DNA from: Pocillopora verrucosa
Lineage: Eukaryota; Cnidaria; Anthozoa; Scleractinia; Pocilloporidae
Reading direction: 5' to 3'
Length of the DNA: 64,000 bases
Assembly (NCBI RefSeq): GCF_036669915.1
Contig: NC_089321.1
Location: 17,441,598-17,505,597 of the forward strand
Positions 1 through 12,155 of this stretch are shown piece after piece. Made by a program: the position numbers and the translations under genes. The notes under the pieces are model-generated. The model did not search any database. It worked only from the letters and a program-made list of their open reading frames with translations, and was not told the DNA's origin. Numbering within the stretch: position 1 is the stretch's first letter; every line of letters begins with the position of its first letter.

Positions 1-735
1 GTCAGTCAGTTGGTCAGTTAGTTAGTTAGTGGTGGTAAGTTTCTAAAGAAACCATGGTGCTGTGTCGGTGGGAGAGTATAACAGGATAATTTAGGGTTAT
101 CAACTAAGTTGATAACATAAATTGGCCACCTTAAAGAGTTTAAAGGCTGATGTTTTGAGTGCTGTTAGCCCTTTGTCAAGGCAATTGCTCTGATGAAGGG
201 CTAATGCTTGAAACATCAGCCTTTAAACTCTTTAATGTGGCCAATTTATGTTATCAACTCAGTTGATAACACTAAATTACCTAGTCAGTTAGTTAGTCAG
301 TCAGTCAGTTAGTCAGTCAGTCAATCATTCAGTCAGTCAGTCAGTTAGTCAGTCAGTCAGTCAGTCAGTCAATCAGTCATACAGTCAGTCAGTTAGTCAG
401 TCAGTCAGTCAGTCAGTCAGTCAATCATTCAGTCAGTCAGTTAGTCAGTCAGTCAGTCAGTCAGTCAATCATTCAGTCAGTTAGTCAGTCAGTCAGTCAG
501 TCAGTCAATCATTCAGTCAGTCAGTCAGTTAGTCAGTCAGTCAGTCAGTCAGTCAGTCAGTCATACAGTCAGTCAGTTAGTCAGCCAGTCAGTCAGTCAG
601 TCAGTCAATCAGTTATACAGTCAGTCAGTCAGTTGGTTCACAGCTCTGCAGTCAATCAGTCAGTCATCATACTCTCAGTCAGTCAATCATTCAGTAATAA
701 GTCATTCAGTAAGTTTGGTAGTGATCCAAGCTAGA
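1..735. repeat. GTCA/CAGT tetranucleotide tract
   Basis: Bases 1-30 and 282 to about 700 are an imperfect tandem array of the tetranucleotide GTCA, with variants such as GTTA and GTCAATCATTC recurring at intervals and so giving a higher-order period. A fold-back element (31-281) is inserted in it. The tract ends about 60 bases before the first visible DNMT3 exon, so it lies in a DNMT3 intron. The array runs off the left edge and its full length is unknown. Confidence 0.9.
31..281. mobile_element. fold-back MITE-like element, copy 1
   Basis: The core (about 95-281) is a long imperfect palindrome: a 20-21 base inner palindrome (GTTATCAACT-n-AGTTGATAAC) stands at each end, followed by arms matching AAATTGGCCAC and AGAGTTTAAAGGCTGATG on opposite strands. 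An extra flank of about 80 bases (31-110) lies on one side only. The same flank is found, inverted, beside copy 2 at 1886-2122, so it belongs to the element. No coding capacity is seen. It sits inside the GTCA tract. Confidence 0.8.
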
Positions 736-797
736 CAGTTTTCATCACCTTTTTTTAGGTTACGAAATGGTATTTTCTTTGTGTTGCTGTTGTCTAG

Positions 798-3700
798 GTA
801 TCTGTCTTGCATGTGGTGATGATAGAGTTTTCACTGAACATCCATTGTTTGAGGGAGGTCTGTGTAAAGAATGTAAGGTACCACAAACTTTTTAAATGAT
901 AAATATAACCTACTTTAATATTTAAGTGTGTAATTTCATGTATATCATGTGTTGAGGACTTGTGGTGATTTTAAAATGAATCCTAATTATGTCTTTTAGA
1001 CTTCTTTCTTGGAAAATGTTTATCTATATGATGAAGATGGTTCTCAGGTAAGTAAAGTGTGTACTGATGGCTTAATTTATTCTTTATTTTATGATTACGT
1101 AGTTGTCACCCTTTTAAACTCTAAAAATAACTTTAAAGGTTGGATGCATTTAATTGGAAAATATCAGACTTTTCTGCTGACCTGCTTAATTATTCTCAGA
1201 TGTAGTTCATGACATTTTCTGTGGTTAAAAGTTATTGTCATATCTTGTGAAACATGTCAGTATAGTTGATTACAGGCTACAAAGCAGTTTTTTGAGTGTT
1301 AACCATCTTGTGGAGCTACAGAGGGCAAGATGAAGGGTTAAGAGTCAAAAAATTACTTTTCCAGAATTTTTCTACTGTCAGTTGAACTACCTTTTTCAAC
1401 TGCTTGTCAATAATTCACTTTCCCAACAATGTACATAGCACATTACCTTTAAAAGAACTGAATTATTAGTTAACATTACTTTGCTCATTAACCTTGCACT
1501 TTGATGTCAGATGTATTGCACAATCTGTGGAGATGGCAAGGAAGTTTTCATGTGTGATAACACTGGCTGCTTTAGGTAAAAGTTTGTACAAATCGTGGGC
1601 AGTATTCTTGAGACATTTCTTGAATAATGAGAGCAAGTTACATCGTAACAGGGAGGAAGGGAATCACTTAGCCCCCGCAGGCTCCTCATTATGTATTGCC
1701 TCGCCTGTGTGTGGATGAAAGACACAGTTAATGTGGGTTGAAGGGATGATTTACACTAGCAAGGACTAAATCAAAATACATCTTAAATTGAATTGAATAC
1801 AGGTGTAACTTGAAGACTCTTTTTCAAGACTCATAACTTTCCAGCCTCATTAAACCGATAATTTATATTAATTAGTAAATTATAATAATTTAGTATTAGC
1901 AACTGAGTTGATAACGTAAATAGGCCATCATAAAGAGTTTCAAAGCTGACGTCTCGAGCGGTAGCCACTCGCTCTGGTTAGGGCCTAATGCTCGAAACGT
2001 CAGCTCAAAACTCTTTACGGTGGCCAATTTACGTTATCGACTCAGTTGATAATACTAAATTACCCTGTTGTACTCAGTCTCCCACGGACGCAGCACCACA
2101 GTTTCCCTAGAAACTTACCCCCGTTTGTATTTGTAAAATTAGTTGTTTCACAAACTAGACTTCGGTCACTTGACTAACAAACAACTCACCACCGTCCTGA
2201 AGAGCTACCCTCACTTGTATGATTAGATCACTTGATTATAAATTTACTCAATTGACTTTTTCAGGTCATACTGTAGTCTCTGTATAGGGATGTTATGTGG
2301 TAGAAGTGCAGTCAAAGAGGTAAGTGAATTTAAGCACTGTAATTTGCGGACGATTACCCATGAGAAATCTGTTCATTTTATCAGTAAACAACTACTTTTG
2401 CTATGAGTAATACTAAGGCACTGGTTTATGTGACAATATTACATGACAATCTACCTTTTGTTCACTTGCTTTTTGCTTTCTATGCGTCAAAAAATTACCA
2501 CATGCATTACGACTAATATACTCTCTTTTATGTATAAGCACTTTTCGTATAGCTTGTAAGCAAGCCCTGAGTATAAGTACTGCGGCGATAACAAATAGTA
2601 AAAATAAATTGTCCAGAAATGGTTCAAAAAATGTCTGAAGAAATGGTCCAAAAAATGGCCCAAAAATGATCCAAGGTTCCATTGGTCCAGTTCAATTTCA
2701 TCCATTACTATGTAATATGTAATCGAGCAGCATGCTCGAGGGACTAAAATGGACGATTCCATGATCCGAAACTGGCGAAAAAAAAAGATGCTGTGGCAAA
2801 ACAACCAAAAGGTCAGCGTACGGGAATCGTAAAATTTCCCGCATTGGAAACGACCTTAACAGAGTGGATTGTCAATCAGAGAGAATGTAGCCGTGCAGTT
2901 ACTATCGTCATGATTTGACCTAAGGCGAGAGAGTTAGCAAAACAGATGAATGTTGCTGATTTTGTCGGTGGTCAGAGCTGGTATATCAGATTTGACGGTC
3001 AGAGTGTGAGGAAGACCCTGCGGTACTATTATTAACCAAAACTATAACAAAATTCTCGAACGTGATTGGTCGTCACAAGCCCGATTTGAGCAGTGTGCGT
3101 CATGTGCGCGCGTTTTTGTCACACATTTCGCCGAGTTCACTGTTGCTGTTTTTTGTGAAAACGTATGGCCGATGTCTAGTTTCTTTCTCAAATTTGACAC
3201 AGTGTTGATGAATTGGTAACAGAACTTCGTTTCGTCCAATTCTGTCTGTAATCACGCTCGTGATTAACAAATCGGTCTCCCCCTCAGCAGTCGTCCGATT
3301 TTTTTTTTTTAATCACTCGTAGGATAGCAGACCGAATTGGACTCCGCTCAGTCCTATAACCATTATAAATATGGACATCTGTTGAGTTGAATGTTTTCTT
3401 TATATTCCCTGACAATGCCATAGAACGGCGAAAGCTTAGAATAAAAAAGAAATACTGTATTTCAAGTCCTCAGTTGACTCGCCCATCAAATCATCAACAC
3501 GTTACTGAAGGACAACGTGAAACGATTACAAGAAATATGGTTTGTTACTCTGTCGAGAAAAAAAAACGGTCAGTTGCAGAAACACCCAACTACACGCAGT
3601 TACGAAAATTAATTTATGGTGCTGTGGTTTGCTTGCATGTCTTGATCATTCCAGACATTTAAGATGTTCATAGTTTTGTGAGTTAATTCTAATCACAGTC

Positions 3701-6700
3701 CAATCTCACTTAGATTTTAAAAACTGTGTTCTTTCTTCTTGTGTAGATTGCCGCAGCTGACAATTGGGTGTGTTACATGTGTTCAGGAGGGTGTCAAGGA
3801 CTTATCAGGCCCCGAAACAACTGGTCTGCTAAACTGCAAGAGTTCTTTATGAACGACAAAGAGCAAGATTTTGTAAGAAACCTTTCGTAGGTCTACTAAA
3901 AGATTTACTTTGTGAAGTTCACTGGAGTGGTGTTAAGTATTTTATGATTAAGAACGAGTCGTGTTATTTATTGCCCGGAATTCGGGGGGGGGGATTGCGT
4001 GGTTTTCATTAGGACTCGAGAGGGGATCAGTCGTGGCCATCAGTGTATAAAGGGGAGACTACAAAAAAGGGACTGCGAATGAACTTCTAATGAGATGGGG
4101 ATCTTAAAAATGTTACGGAACCTCTTGGGGGGGGGGGGGTGGGTCAGGGAAATCTTATCGTGACACAAGCAAAACCCTCCACCCCACCCTCCTGAGCGAT
4201 CAATAATGATTGTTACCTTGATGAAAGTAACGTGTATTATACTTGACCAAACACCGCGCAGGGAGGCGCAAAGGCTGATTAGATCTTGCAAATGGTGTTA
4301 AGAAATTCGGAACTGAAAAAATCGAGACCTCGATCTAAGTAGTTTTTATTTTAGCACCTGGTCGCAACGAGTTATGAGGCATTGCTTTTTCTAAAAAGTC
4401 AATCAGGAGGATGGAAAGAATCACCTTTTCTTTGTTCACCCATGTTTATGCGTCGATCGATTTCAAGCTTCAACGTTTCGCGTAGTCAATGTGGGTCAAT
4501 GGGTAGAAATCACGGAGGCTGATTTTGCCTTTAACGAAAAAACTGACTATCAAATCTGGCATTTGGCAAGGGCATTTGAACACAATTTAAGGCCAGGGAT
4601 TGGGGAGGATTTGAACGAACCATTCTTCGAAAAGTTTAAATACCTGGGGGGATGTTGAAACTTTGAATTGATCAGCGCATTAATGACTGCTGTGTGAGTT
4701 AGGTTTAACTATTGACACCATTATTTGTGAATAATATTCTTCCTCTTTTCGCAGAAACAGCCATATATTTTCCCAGCAGTTCCCCCGGAAGAGCGCAGAC
4801 CAATTCGAGTCTTGTCGCTGTTTGATGGAATAGCTTCTGGTTAGTATTCCACGTAACTAAATATGAACAATGGATTGCATCATTTTTTGCCCGCTATGCC
4901 CTGTGATTGGCTGGAAATCTCACTTCCAGCTCCCCTCTCAACCTGTCTGATATAACATTCCCATTGCGACATGCTGACTTGCACCCGCGACATGGTGATG
5001 ACTTGGATCATGAGCGATTCTCTCAAAAATTTCTCTTATGTGTTGGAAGTTTATCCTGTCTAATTTAAACCGGTTTTTTCTTTTACTCATGTACAGTGTG
5101 TGTTCAATACTGCGAATACTTATAGTTTTACAAAGAGTTTTGTCTTTTTCCGCCCATTGTCCCTCTACAAAGAAGACGAACTGAAGAATCACGGTCTTTC
5201 TGATTTTTCAAATGAGAGTCTGACACACCTTCAACAAACCACTTGTCCTTAACCTTTAAACTCACGAGATATGAATTATAACTTTCCCTTTTCAGCTTTT
5301 ATACAATTCCTTGTATTTTAGTTAAGAGAATTTGGTATCATATCAAGATAACAACCTTGAGCTGATAAGTTTCTCTCTTCTCATTGTCATCGTATGGAGA
5401 AGTTGCGTATTAATCACGTCAGAAGATCAAAGTGTTGAGAGCATCAATGTATTGATTTTATTCGCCCTTACAGGTTTCCAAGCCTTGAAAGAACTTGGTG
5501 TTGAAATCGAAGTGTACTACGCATCTGAAATCGATGAACAAGCCATACAGGTTGGTAAAAACGAACTCTACATAACCAGCTATTTTGCTTAATGTTTGCT
5601 CATGTTTTCACGGCAGAGAAGGGGTACATGAAGAGAAAACCTCACAAACAACGCGGTGGAAATTTCTGTGACAGTCGATGATCAATGTGCTAAAATGCTC
5701 TCACGAGTCTTCTTCTCTGAAATTACCTTTCTATTTGGTTCTGTTTTATTAATGTTCAGCCCTGAATCCAGATTCGAAATTTTTGCGATACTGACACGAA
5801 GTGGTTCAAAATATTTCATATAATCAGCATAACTGTAAACAGGGGAAAGAAGAATAAATTTTTTTAAGTATCAAGTTTAGTCACTTGTATTTTCGTGCTT
5901 TCTAGGTGGCCAAGGTGCAGCATGGAGATAAGATCCAGCATGTTGGTGACATCACGCAAATCTCCAGAGATGAGGTGTGCGCATTTTCTTGTAGTTGTTA
6001 TTGGACTTTGCGTCTTTCTATTTTTTTGTCCATTTTTCTTTTGTGTGTTCTTTGTTTCACGGTTCTTTGGTTTTGTTTTTGTTTCCTACCTGACTGATTC
6101 CGTCAGACTCTGCTAGATGTTGCTCATTTGATTTCCATGTGTAATGTTTTAAGATTGAAGAACTTGGACCATTTGACTTTGTGTTTGGAGGAAGTCCATG
6201 TAATGATCTTTCCATCGCAAACCCAGTGAGACGAGGAATTTGTGGTAGGTTAAGGGAGTTACTGGTTCTTTTGTAAGGTTTACTGCAGCATATTATCCTT
6301 GTGTCATTCGTAAAATTTCTTTCTACCTAAAGGCTAGCTTGACAAATCGCAAATAACGTTTCTGATACGCGTTTATTGGAAATTTCAGATACCAGTGAAT
6401 TGCAGGTCTTACACAGCAATTATTACTTCTTAGGGTATTTAACCGTTTGACCTGTAAGAGTGACTGGCATCTATTTTTCCTAAAATGTCACCCCTGAATC
6501 ACATGTTACGGTCACAAGAATAAGATAAATTATCAGTTACTAATGAAGCTCCTGATTGTTGAACAAATTCTACGTTTCAACACCTTAGGAAATTTATAGA
6601 GAACAATATGGAGAATATGCATACTAATGTTTGGGTGTTAAGGGTTAGGGTTTTTTGTTCGTTTATTTTCCCGTGTTGAAATAATGTCACCATCCTGCTT

Positions 6701-8717
6701 GCAAGTTAAGTGTATTCTATTTCTTCTTTTTCTCATCTAGAGGGAACTGGCCGTCTGTTCTTTGACTTTTTTCGGCTCCTTCAATTCGTAAGACCTAAGT
6801 CAGATATGGAGAGACCTTTCTTTTGGCTTTTTGAAAATGTCGTTGGCATGAGAGCAGATGACAAGAAGATTATTTCAAGATTTCTAGAGGTGGGAACTGT
6901 TTAAATTGTTTAACTATACACACATAATATTTTGTCCCTCAAATCATAGGTTTCAAATTTTCTCTTTTCGTCTCTGTAAAAAGGCCAGGTTTGTGACATA
7001 CTACTATTTAACATGTTGATTCCCTTTAGTGATCTGAGTTTAATTGTGGAAGCTTTTCTAAGCCGAGTTATCCTTTTTCTAAGGCGGGATTATTACTTCA
7101 GAATCAAGTGTTATATTTAAGGAGTTAATCTTGGATTCACCCTTGGTCAATCGTGTTTCGAGTCGGTCGGTCCTACAGTACAATGTGCAGTAACCAATCA
7201 GTGCTGGTGAGCTACTCAGACTATCTTAGTTTGACTGGAGTTCAGATTAAATGCAGCTGTCAAACAGAATTTTGTTTCTTTATGGCAGTGTAATCCAGTG
7301 GTAGTGGACGCCAAAGAGATCTCTCCTGCTCACAGAGCTCGTTATTTCTGGGGAAATCTGCCCGGAATGAACAGGTGATTCATTTGTACTGTAGCTCTTA
7401 CGTACTGTACTTTTTCATGTCTTCAGTATTAATATAGTGTTCTATATAGCAATTGAAGCGAAAGAAAACTTGAGCTGAGTGTAACGGAACTGTTTGAAAT
7501 TTGTCGCAAGTTTGTATTGGACATAAAACATTTGTTTCGACATTATTAGCTTCTTTTCCAACACATGTTCATGCCGTAAAGCCGTAAATGATTCTGAGGA
7601 TGGAACACGAGGCTAATTCCGCTTCTGGGAAAGACAACCATCCTCAGATAAACACAGTGATTATGGAGAGAACTTGCTCAGTGCGAGGGCTCGTAGATTC
7701 GTCCAGTGTATCAGTGAACCACTGTTATGAAAAACTTATTCATTTATGTTCAAGTCAGCAAGATAGTTAGTGAATAGGCATGAAGCTGAGGTCCTATGTT
7801 TAGTGCATACGTTTGTTACTTTGATTTCACAGGCCAACAGTGCCTTTACCCGGTGATAAGCTTTGCTTGCAGGATTGTCTAGAACCAAACTGTGGAAGGC
7901 AGGCCAAGGTAAGGCAACAACTACCAAAAAATAGTTGTAAATTATGCGTGTTTCATCAACAACAACAACAAATCTTTTTTGTTCAGCAAAATGGTATCAA
8001 AATGAAACAAGAAAAATTGTTTTATAATGAACAAGTAATCATTATTCGAGCTTCGAGGCTAGAGGAACTGTGAGATTTTCGAGTTAGTCCCTGTCCAATT
8101 AAAGTCAGTTTTTATTAAAAGAAAATTCAAAAAATAAGAGAGAGCAGTAGGTGGAGAAAGAAACCAAAGTTAATAGATAATGTAGTATTACTTAGTACGA
8201 CAGATAGTATAATTTCTACTCATTTACTTAATTTTTTAGTTCACCAAAGTACAAACTCTGACTACCAATGCCAACTCTATGCTTCAAACCAAGAAAGGTC
8301 TGTTTCCAGTTCAGTATACAGGAGCAGATGGACAGCGGAAGGAAGATGTACTTTGGATCACGGAGATGGAGAGGTAATCATTACGGCCACTAGACAGAAA
8401 TGAAACATTTTTTGTTCCTTTTACCCTGCGAAATAGAGTGCTCAACCAAAGAGTGATTTCCTTCAAACGGCAATTTTTCACTCGTTGGCACACAGCATGC
8501 AGTGCACTTTGATTGAGTGTTGTTAAGAGAATATGGTGAATCGAGTTGTCTTGATGTCCTAAATCTAAAAGTAAAGCTATATTTTTGGCCATTCAGAACA
8601 ATGGTAGATATTACCCAAGTACGGGACAACGCGAAAGCGCGAGTCAAAATTGAAATCATGCAGTTTTTTCGATTGCTTTTCTCAATGGTTATGACTGGTT
8701 GACCTGGAGAAATACGG

Positions 8718-8759
<42 letters not shown>

Positions 8760-9782
8760 AAGTGGTAATAACTTCCTCTGTAAACCAAAATATCTCGATT
8801 GGCCTCATGATTTATTTTGTCTGGTCCAAAAGTGCACGCGAACAGGAGTTTAGGCTCAGCTGCTACAAAAGGTATAATCATATTCAAATCAGTTCATTTC
8901 TATGTACCTTGTACCCAGTTAGAGGCTAGTCTTGCTTTGAAGAAACGACGGATTAGGAAACTTGGATAGGCGAGAAATTTTCTATGTCAACCACACCTTC
9001 TATCGTTTGATTTCTTAGTCAACTGTGCTTGTGATAATCTTTGATTCACCGGGGAAACTTTCGCAACCGTGGTCTAGTTAGCTTTTCTTGTTGAAAATTG
9101 AAAAAGAAAACTCGTTTTACTGGAAATGAGTGAGTGGAAATCCATCGATTCCCGGTTGTTGCCTCATTCGCGACTAATTTTGAGCGACCAAGACTCTAAG
9201 AAGATGTAAAAGAAGCAATTGGAGGTCGTTGCCATGGCAAATATAGCAGTTTGTTGTTATTCCACGTGTGCTTTAGTGTCGAAAGTTTTCCAGCCTTCAT
9301 CAGACTATCCTTACCCAGGAAACTACTTTACACTATTTACTATTCCCCTCGACTAAACCCAATTGGTTTCTCGTTACCTAAGCTACACCCGAGCCAATTG
9401 ACCCATTCGGCGCGAATTCCTTCCAGCGTTCATAATATGACATGCGTATTTGTACGCCTAATGGATGGGATCACATACTCATGGATGAGAAAGCCACTCT
9501 GTGGGTAAAGCGCACAATGCTCACAACTGGAAATTTCTGGACTCAGAGTCTAACACGCTGACAAGGATGACATTACGTCCTCCGCTACTGATTGCGCTTT
9601 AAAAATAGTACTTCTTTGCTTTCCATCTTGGCTTTAGGTTGTTTGGTTTACCATCGCATTACACCGACGTCAGTAACATGGGGCGCTCACAGAGACAGCG
9701 GCTGTTAGGGAAGTCTTGGAGTGTTCCTGTAATACGGCATCTTCTGTCTCCTTTAAAGGAATACTTTAAATGTGAAGCATGA
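798..9782 (+). CDS. DNMT3: DNA (cytosine-5)-methyltransferase 3 (DNMT3), 5' truncated by window edge
   Basis: De novo DNA methyltransferase of the nucleus, transferring methyl from S-adenosylmethionine to cytosine. Fourteen exons join in phase: 798-877, 1000-1047, 1511-1575, 2265-2319, 3747-3872, 4755-4839, 5474-5550, 5906-5974, 6154-6244, 6741-6889, 7289-7374, 7833-7908, 8240-8373, 9638-9782, giving 427 visible residues. Residues 1-124 are the Cys-rich ADD zinc domain ([24 protein letters not shown]). The catalytic domain keeps motif [11 protein letters not shown] (144-153), motif [11 protein letters not shown] with catalytic Cys217, FENV (Glu263), RARYFWGN (297-304) and the C-terminal [15 protein letters not shown]. 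It ends KEYFKCEA, like vertebrate DNMT3A/B. All catalytic motifs are intact. The first exon begins in mid-codon, so the N-terminus, including any PWWP domain, lies to the left. Introns hold a fold-back element, a pogo relic, a hairpin MITE and an AT microsatellite. DNMT3A versus 3B cannot be assigned outside vertebrates. Confidence 0.96.
1886..2122. mobile_element. fold-back MITE-like element, copy 2 (inverted)
   Basis: Second copy of the family at 31-281, in opposite orientation, in the DNMT3 intron between exons 1511-1575 and 2265-2319. It has the same inner palindromes (ACTGAGTTGATAAC and GACTCAGTTGATAA), the arm matching AGAGTTTCAAAGCTGACG, and at its right side the one-sided flank (GTCTCCCACGG, CAGCACCACAGTTTCC, AGAAACTTACC), the reverse complement of bases 31-110. 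Confidence 0.8.
2690..3027 (+). pseudogene. pogo/Tigger-like transposase relic (CENP-B type HTH region)
   Basis: Plus-strand translation shows, across frameshifts and at least two stops, the pattern of the CENP-B/pogo DNA-binding region: [13 protein letters not shown] in one frame, then [28 protein letters not shown] and SWYIRF in another. This order (helix-turn-helix, then a 'LE..L..W...QR' helix, then 'KA.ELA' and 'W..RF') is the family's. Nothing of the DDE catalytic domain is seen. It lies in a DNMT3 intron and is dead as a gene. Confidence 0.6.
6439..6650. mobile_element. TTAACC-type hairpin MITE (family C), copy 1
   Basis: Non-coding element of about 210 bp in a DNMT3 intron, from TTAACCGTTTGACCTG to GGGTGTTAAGGGTTAGG, so the ends are near-inverted repeats. 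Its inner part (CACAAGAATAA, CTTAGGAAAT, ATGGAGAATATGC) recurs at 41091-41275 in a PPCS intron, which shows an interspersed family. Confidence 0.6.
8719..8756. repeat. (AT)n microsatellite
   Basis: An uninterrupted run of about 19 AT dinucleotides in the last DNMT3 intron. Length is likely polymorphic. Confidence 0.95.
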
Positions 9783-11138
9783 AATGCTTATATGACGTGA
9801 CCGATGCATACGCAGCTAGTTGTGTCCGAAAGTGAAAACGGCCAGTTTTTTTTTGTATGTGGTATATTTGTCCCTCGTTTACTGGACTATTTTAATATTC
9901 TTCTATTTTAATATTCTTGTAATTCAAGGTTAGTTCTTTCGTATGCAAAAACACCCGTTCCAGTTTTTTTTTCAGTCTGCAAGGAAAGAAACGAAAACAA
10001 AACACACAGATATGAACGTCTTTTTTAATTTGATGCTTTAGGTAACTCTTGTAAATTTGCTGAATACTAAGTGGAATCCTCCATGTTGCCCTAGGTGGTC
10101 ACAGCGTAAGGTGCTCAGGACCACCAGTGTAGTAGGGCGATCTCTGTTTGGTTACTAGTTAGACTACGATCGTCACGTTAAGTTCTGGTCCAATTGATCG
10201 TGCGTCTTTTAATAAAGTTTGTGTTGGGGGTGGGGGGTGGTGTTGCAGGTGTACTATATTCTCCTGGGGTGATAGGCTTAACAAACTTGTTCTTTGTTCT
10301 AATATTCTAAGAGGAAACAAATAAAAACATCCATCATATCTAGCGTTCGTTTCCTTAGAGTTAGTCTTGTTCTGGGATCGAAGTTGGATCTGGCCCACAT
10401 TTCTTTTTCGCACATGATCTATGTCTGTGTCAGAACTCAATTGCAACGACTGGAAACCAGTGCCTTTTGGCGCAGCAAAATTTGAAGTAGATGTTCACTT
10501 GAGGAGGAGGGGAGGGGAGGGTAGAGGCAGGATTCGAGCCTAACGTTACGCAGGAAACAAGTGAAAAGCAAAATCTGTAAAATTTTAAAATTTTCTAATT
10601 TCTTTGTTCAAGAGTGACTTGATGTCTTTCCAATAGATTTCCGCTTTCCCTACTCTTCATTTCATAAAATTATCTGCAAGTTAGCGAAAGCACTTTCGTT
10701 TGTGCCACAAACAATACTATACGATTACTTCTATCATACGTATTAGCATACAATCTTTTTCGCTCTCCTTATCACTGATTGGTGTCACCAGGAGCAAAAG
10801 CGAAAGAATACGTCACGAAAGACTTCGCCAACATACTTACAGTTTCATTACCCCACACAACGAGTTCTATTCGAGAGCGACTGGTCACTAGAACTACATG
10901 AAGATAATAAATCATCTTTGCCTTACGTAAAAACAATAAAAACTCGTACTTTTACGCGATACAGGTGTTGAAACTTAAACTGTAATGGTGAAGATCAAAA
11001 TCGGTTACGAGTTCTGGTACCGGATGAGAATTCATGAGAACTGCACGTTTAATTGGAAACTTTTCACTCGTACACTGAATATTCTAATTCAATTTGAAGC
11101 AGTTAGTCGTGGTCCAGATGTACGTACAGGAACTTTCA
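9783..11138. other. DNMT3 3' flank, no gene recognised
   Basis: Follows the DNMT3 stop codon and probably contains its 3' UTR in the first part. Open frames are short (at most 95 codons) and resemble nothing I know. No repeat family is obvious apart from GT- and GA-rich low-complexity runs near 10227-10245 and 10503-10525. Confidence 0.5.
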
Positions 11139-11430
11139 GCTGAGGTTCTTTGTTTAGCTTGTACATATGTTTGTGATTTTGATTTCACAGGCCAACAGTA
11201 CCTTTACTTGGTGATAAGCTTTGCGTGCAAGATTGTCTAAAACGAAACTGTGCAAGGTTGGCCAAGGTAAGGCAACAACTACCACAGAAAGTTATGCGTT
11301 TCAACAACAACAACAATTAATCTTTTTTTGCTCACAAAAATGGTATTAAAATGAAGCAAGAAAGTTGTTTTATAATGAACAAGTAATCATCATGGGATTT
11401 TTGAGCTAGCCCCTATCCAATTTAAGTCAT
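11139..11430 (+). pseudogene. duplicated orphan DNMT3 exon with flanking intron
   Basis: A diverged copy of 7785-8107. The 76-base exon (11191-11266) has the same length and phase as DNMT3 exon 7833-7908, keeps the acceptor TTTCACAG and donor GTAAGGC, and is free of stops; it reads PTVPLLGDKLCVQDCLKRNC against [20 protein letters not shown]. Intron sequence on both sides is also alignable (CAACAACAACAA, TTTTATAATGAACAAGTAATCAT). It lies about 1.4 kb past the stop codon and no other DNMT3 exon accompanies it, so it is probably a stray segmental duplication. A read-through or alternative transcript could still splice it. Confidence 0.85.
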
Positions 11431-11508
11431 TAAACCTCTGACCAGCATACAAGATGTCACATGACTCTTTATTTTGCTGCGTTTGCACTACTTACATGTC
11501 ACTACAGT

Positions 11509-12148
11509 GTAGATATACTTGAAGCCATTATCAGCAAGAAAATGAACAGTTTAGACTACAAACAGAACCGAGCGCCAGAAACAGAGGTAGATCTTTGAAA
11601 TGAAATATCAAGAATCTTGACATTTCGTCAAAATTTCAATAGCTCAGCCAGTTGATTAAACTGATCAACCACTAAGGCTTTAAAACTACTAGCGTACATC
11701 ACTGAAAGACTACTGCAGTAGTTTTTCAAATTCAATGGTGCTTGTAAACGATAAGTAAATAAACTGCAACAAAACCAAACAGAAGGAACCAAAAATATCA
11801 TGACGCAAGTAAAATTCCATGGTGGAACTTAACAGCCAATATTTCAGAGGTCACCCATTTTTCCTAATTTTTAAAAAATCTCCAAAATTTACTGTTGTAG
11901 TTGGTTTTGAATGCCCTTAACTATGGAATTTTTAGCTGACCATTAATTCCAGTTCTTTCAATAGGTAATGCTCAAGAGCAAGAATGGGAAATGAACTCAG
12001 CAGAACTGGGTAACAAATTTGTCAAGGTATACAGAGATTTCTTCATTAAGACAACATTGACTTCAGTGAAACTTATTGTGTTAGCATGAGTTAAATTCTA
12101 ATGATTTTCACTAATTAACAGCAGAGTACAGTACAGACAGCTGAATGA
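11509..12148 (+). other. possible plus-strand exons of an unidentified gene
   Basis: Three exon-like pieces with usable splice sites: about 11509-11586 (frame begins VDILEAIISKKMN, ends PETE before GTAGAT), about 11966-12026 (reads QEWEMNSAELGNKFVK before GTATAC, if the acceptor is the AAGAG just upstream) and 12125-12148 (STVQTAE then stop). If real, the transcript would end 8 bases from the DAZAP2 stop codon, tail-to-tail. I do not recognise the product. The phase at the first acceptor is unresolved and no start exon was found, so this could be chance. Confidence 0.25.
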
Positions 12149-12155
12149 CAGAGGT

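Noticed and set aside
282..715. CRISPR-like array of short repeats
   Set aside because: A continuous tetranucleotide microsatellite without unique spacers, in an animal genome.
6640..6652. TTAAGGGTTAGGG as interstitial telomere repeat
   Set aside because: Fewer than three units, and fully explained as the end of a hairpin MITE.
8517..8702. Open frame next to the (AT)n tract as an alternative DNMT3 exon
   Set aside because: No acceptor in phase after 8373 and no similarity to the methyltransferase; exon 8240-8373 joins directly to 9638-9782.
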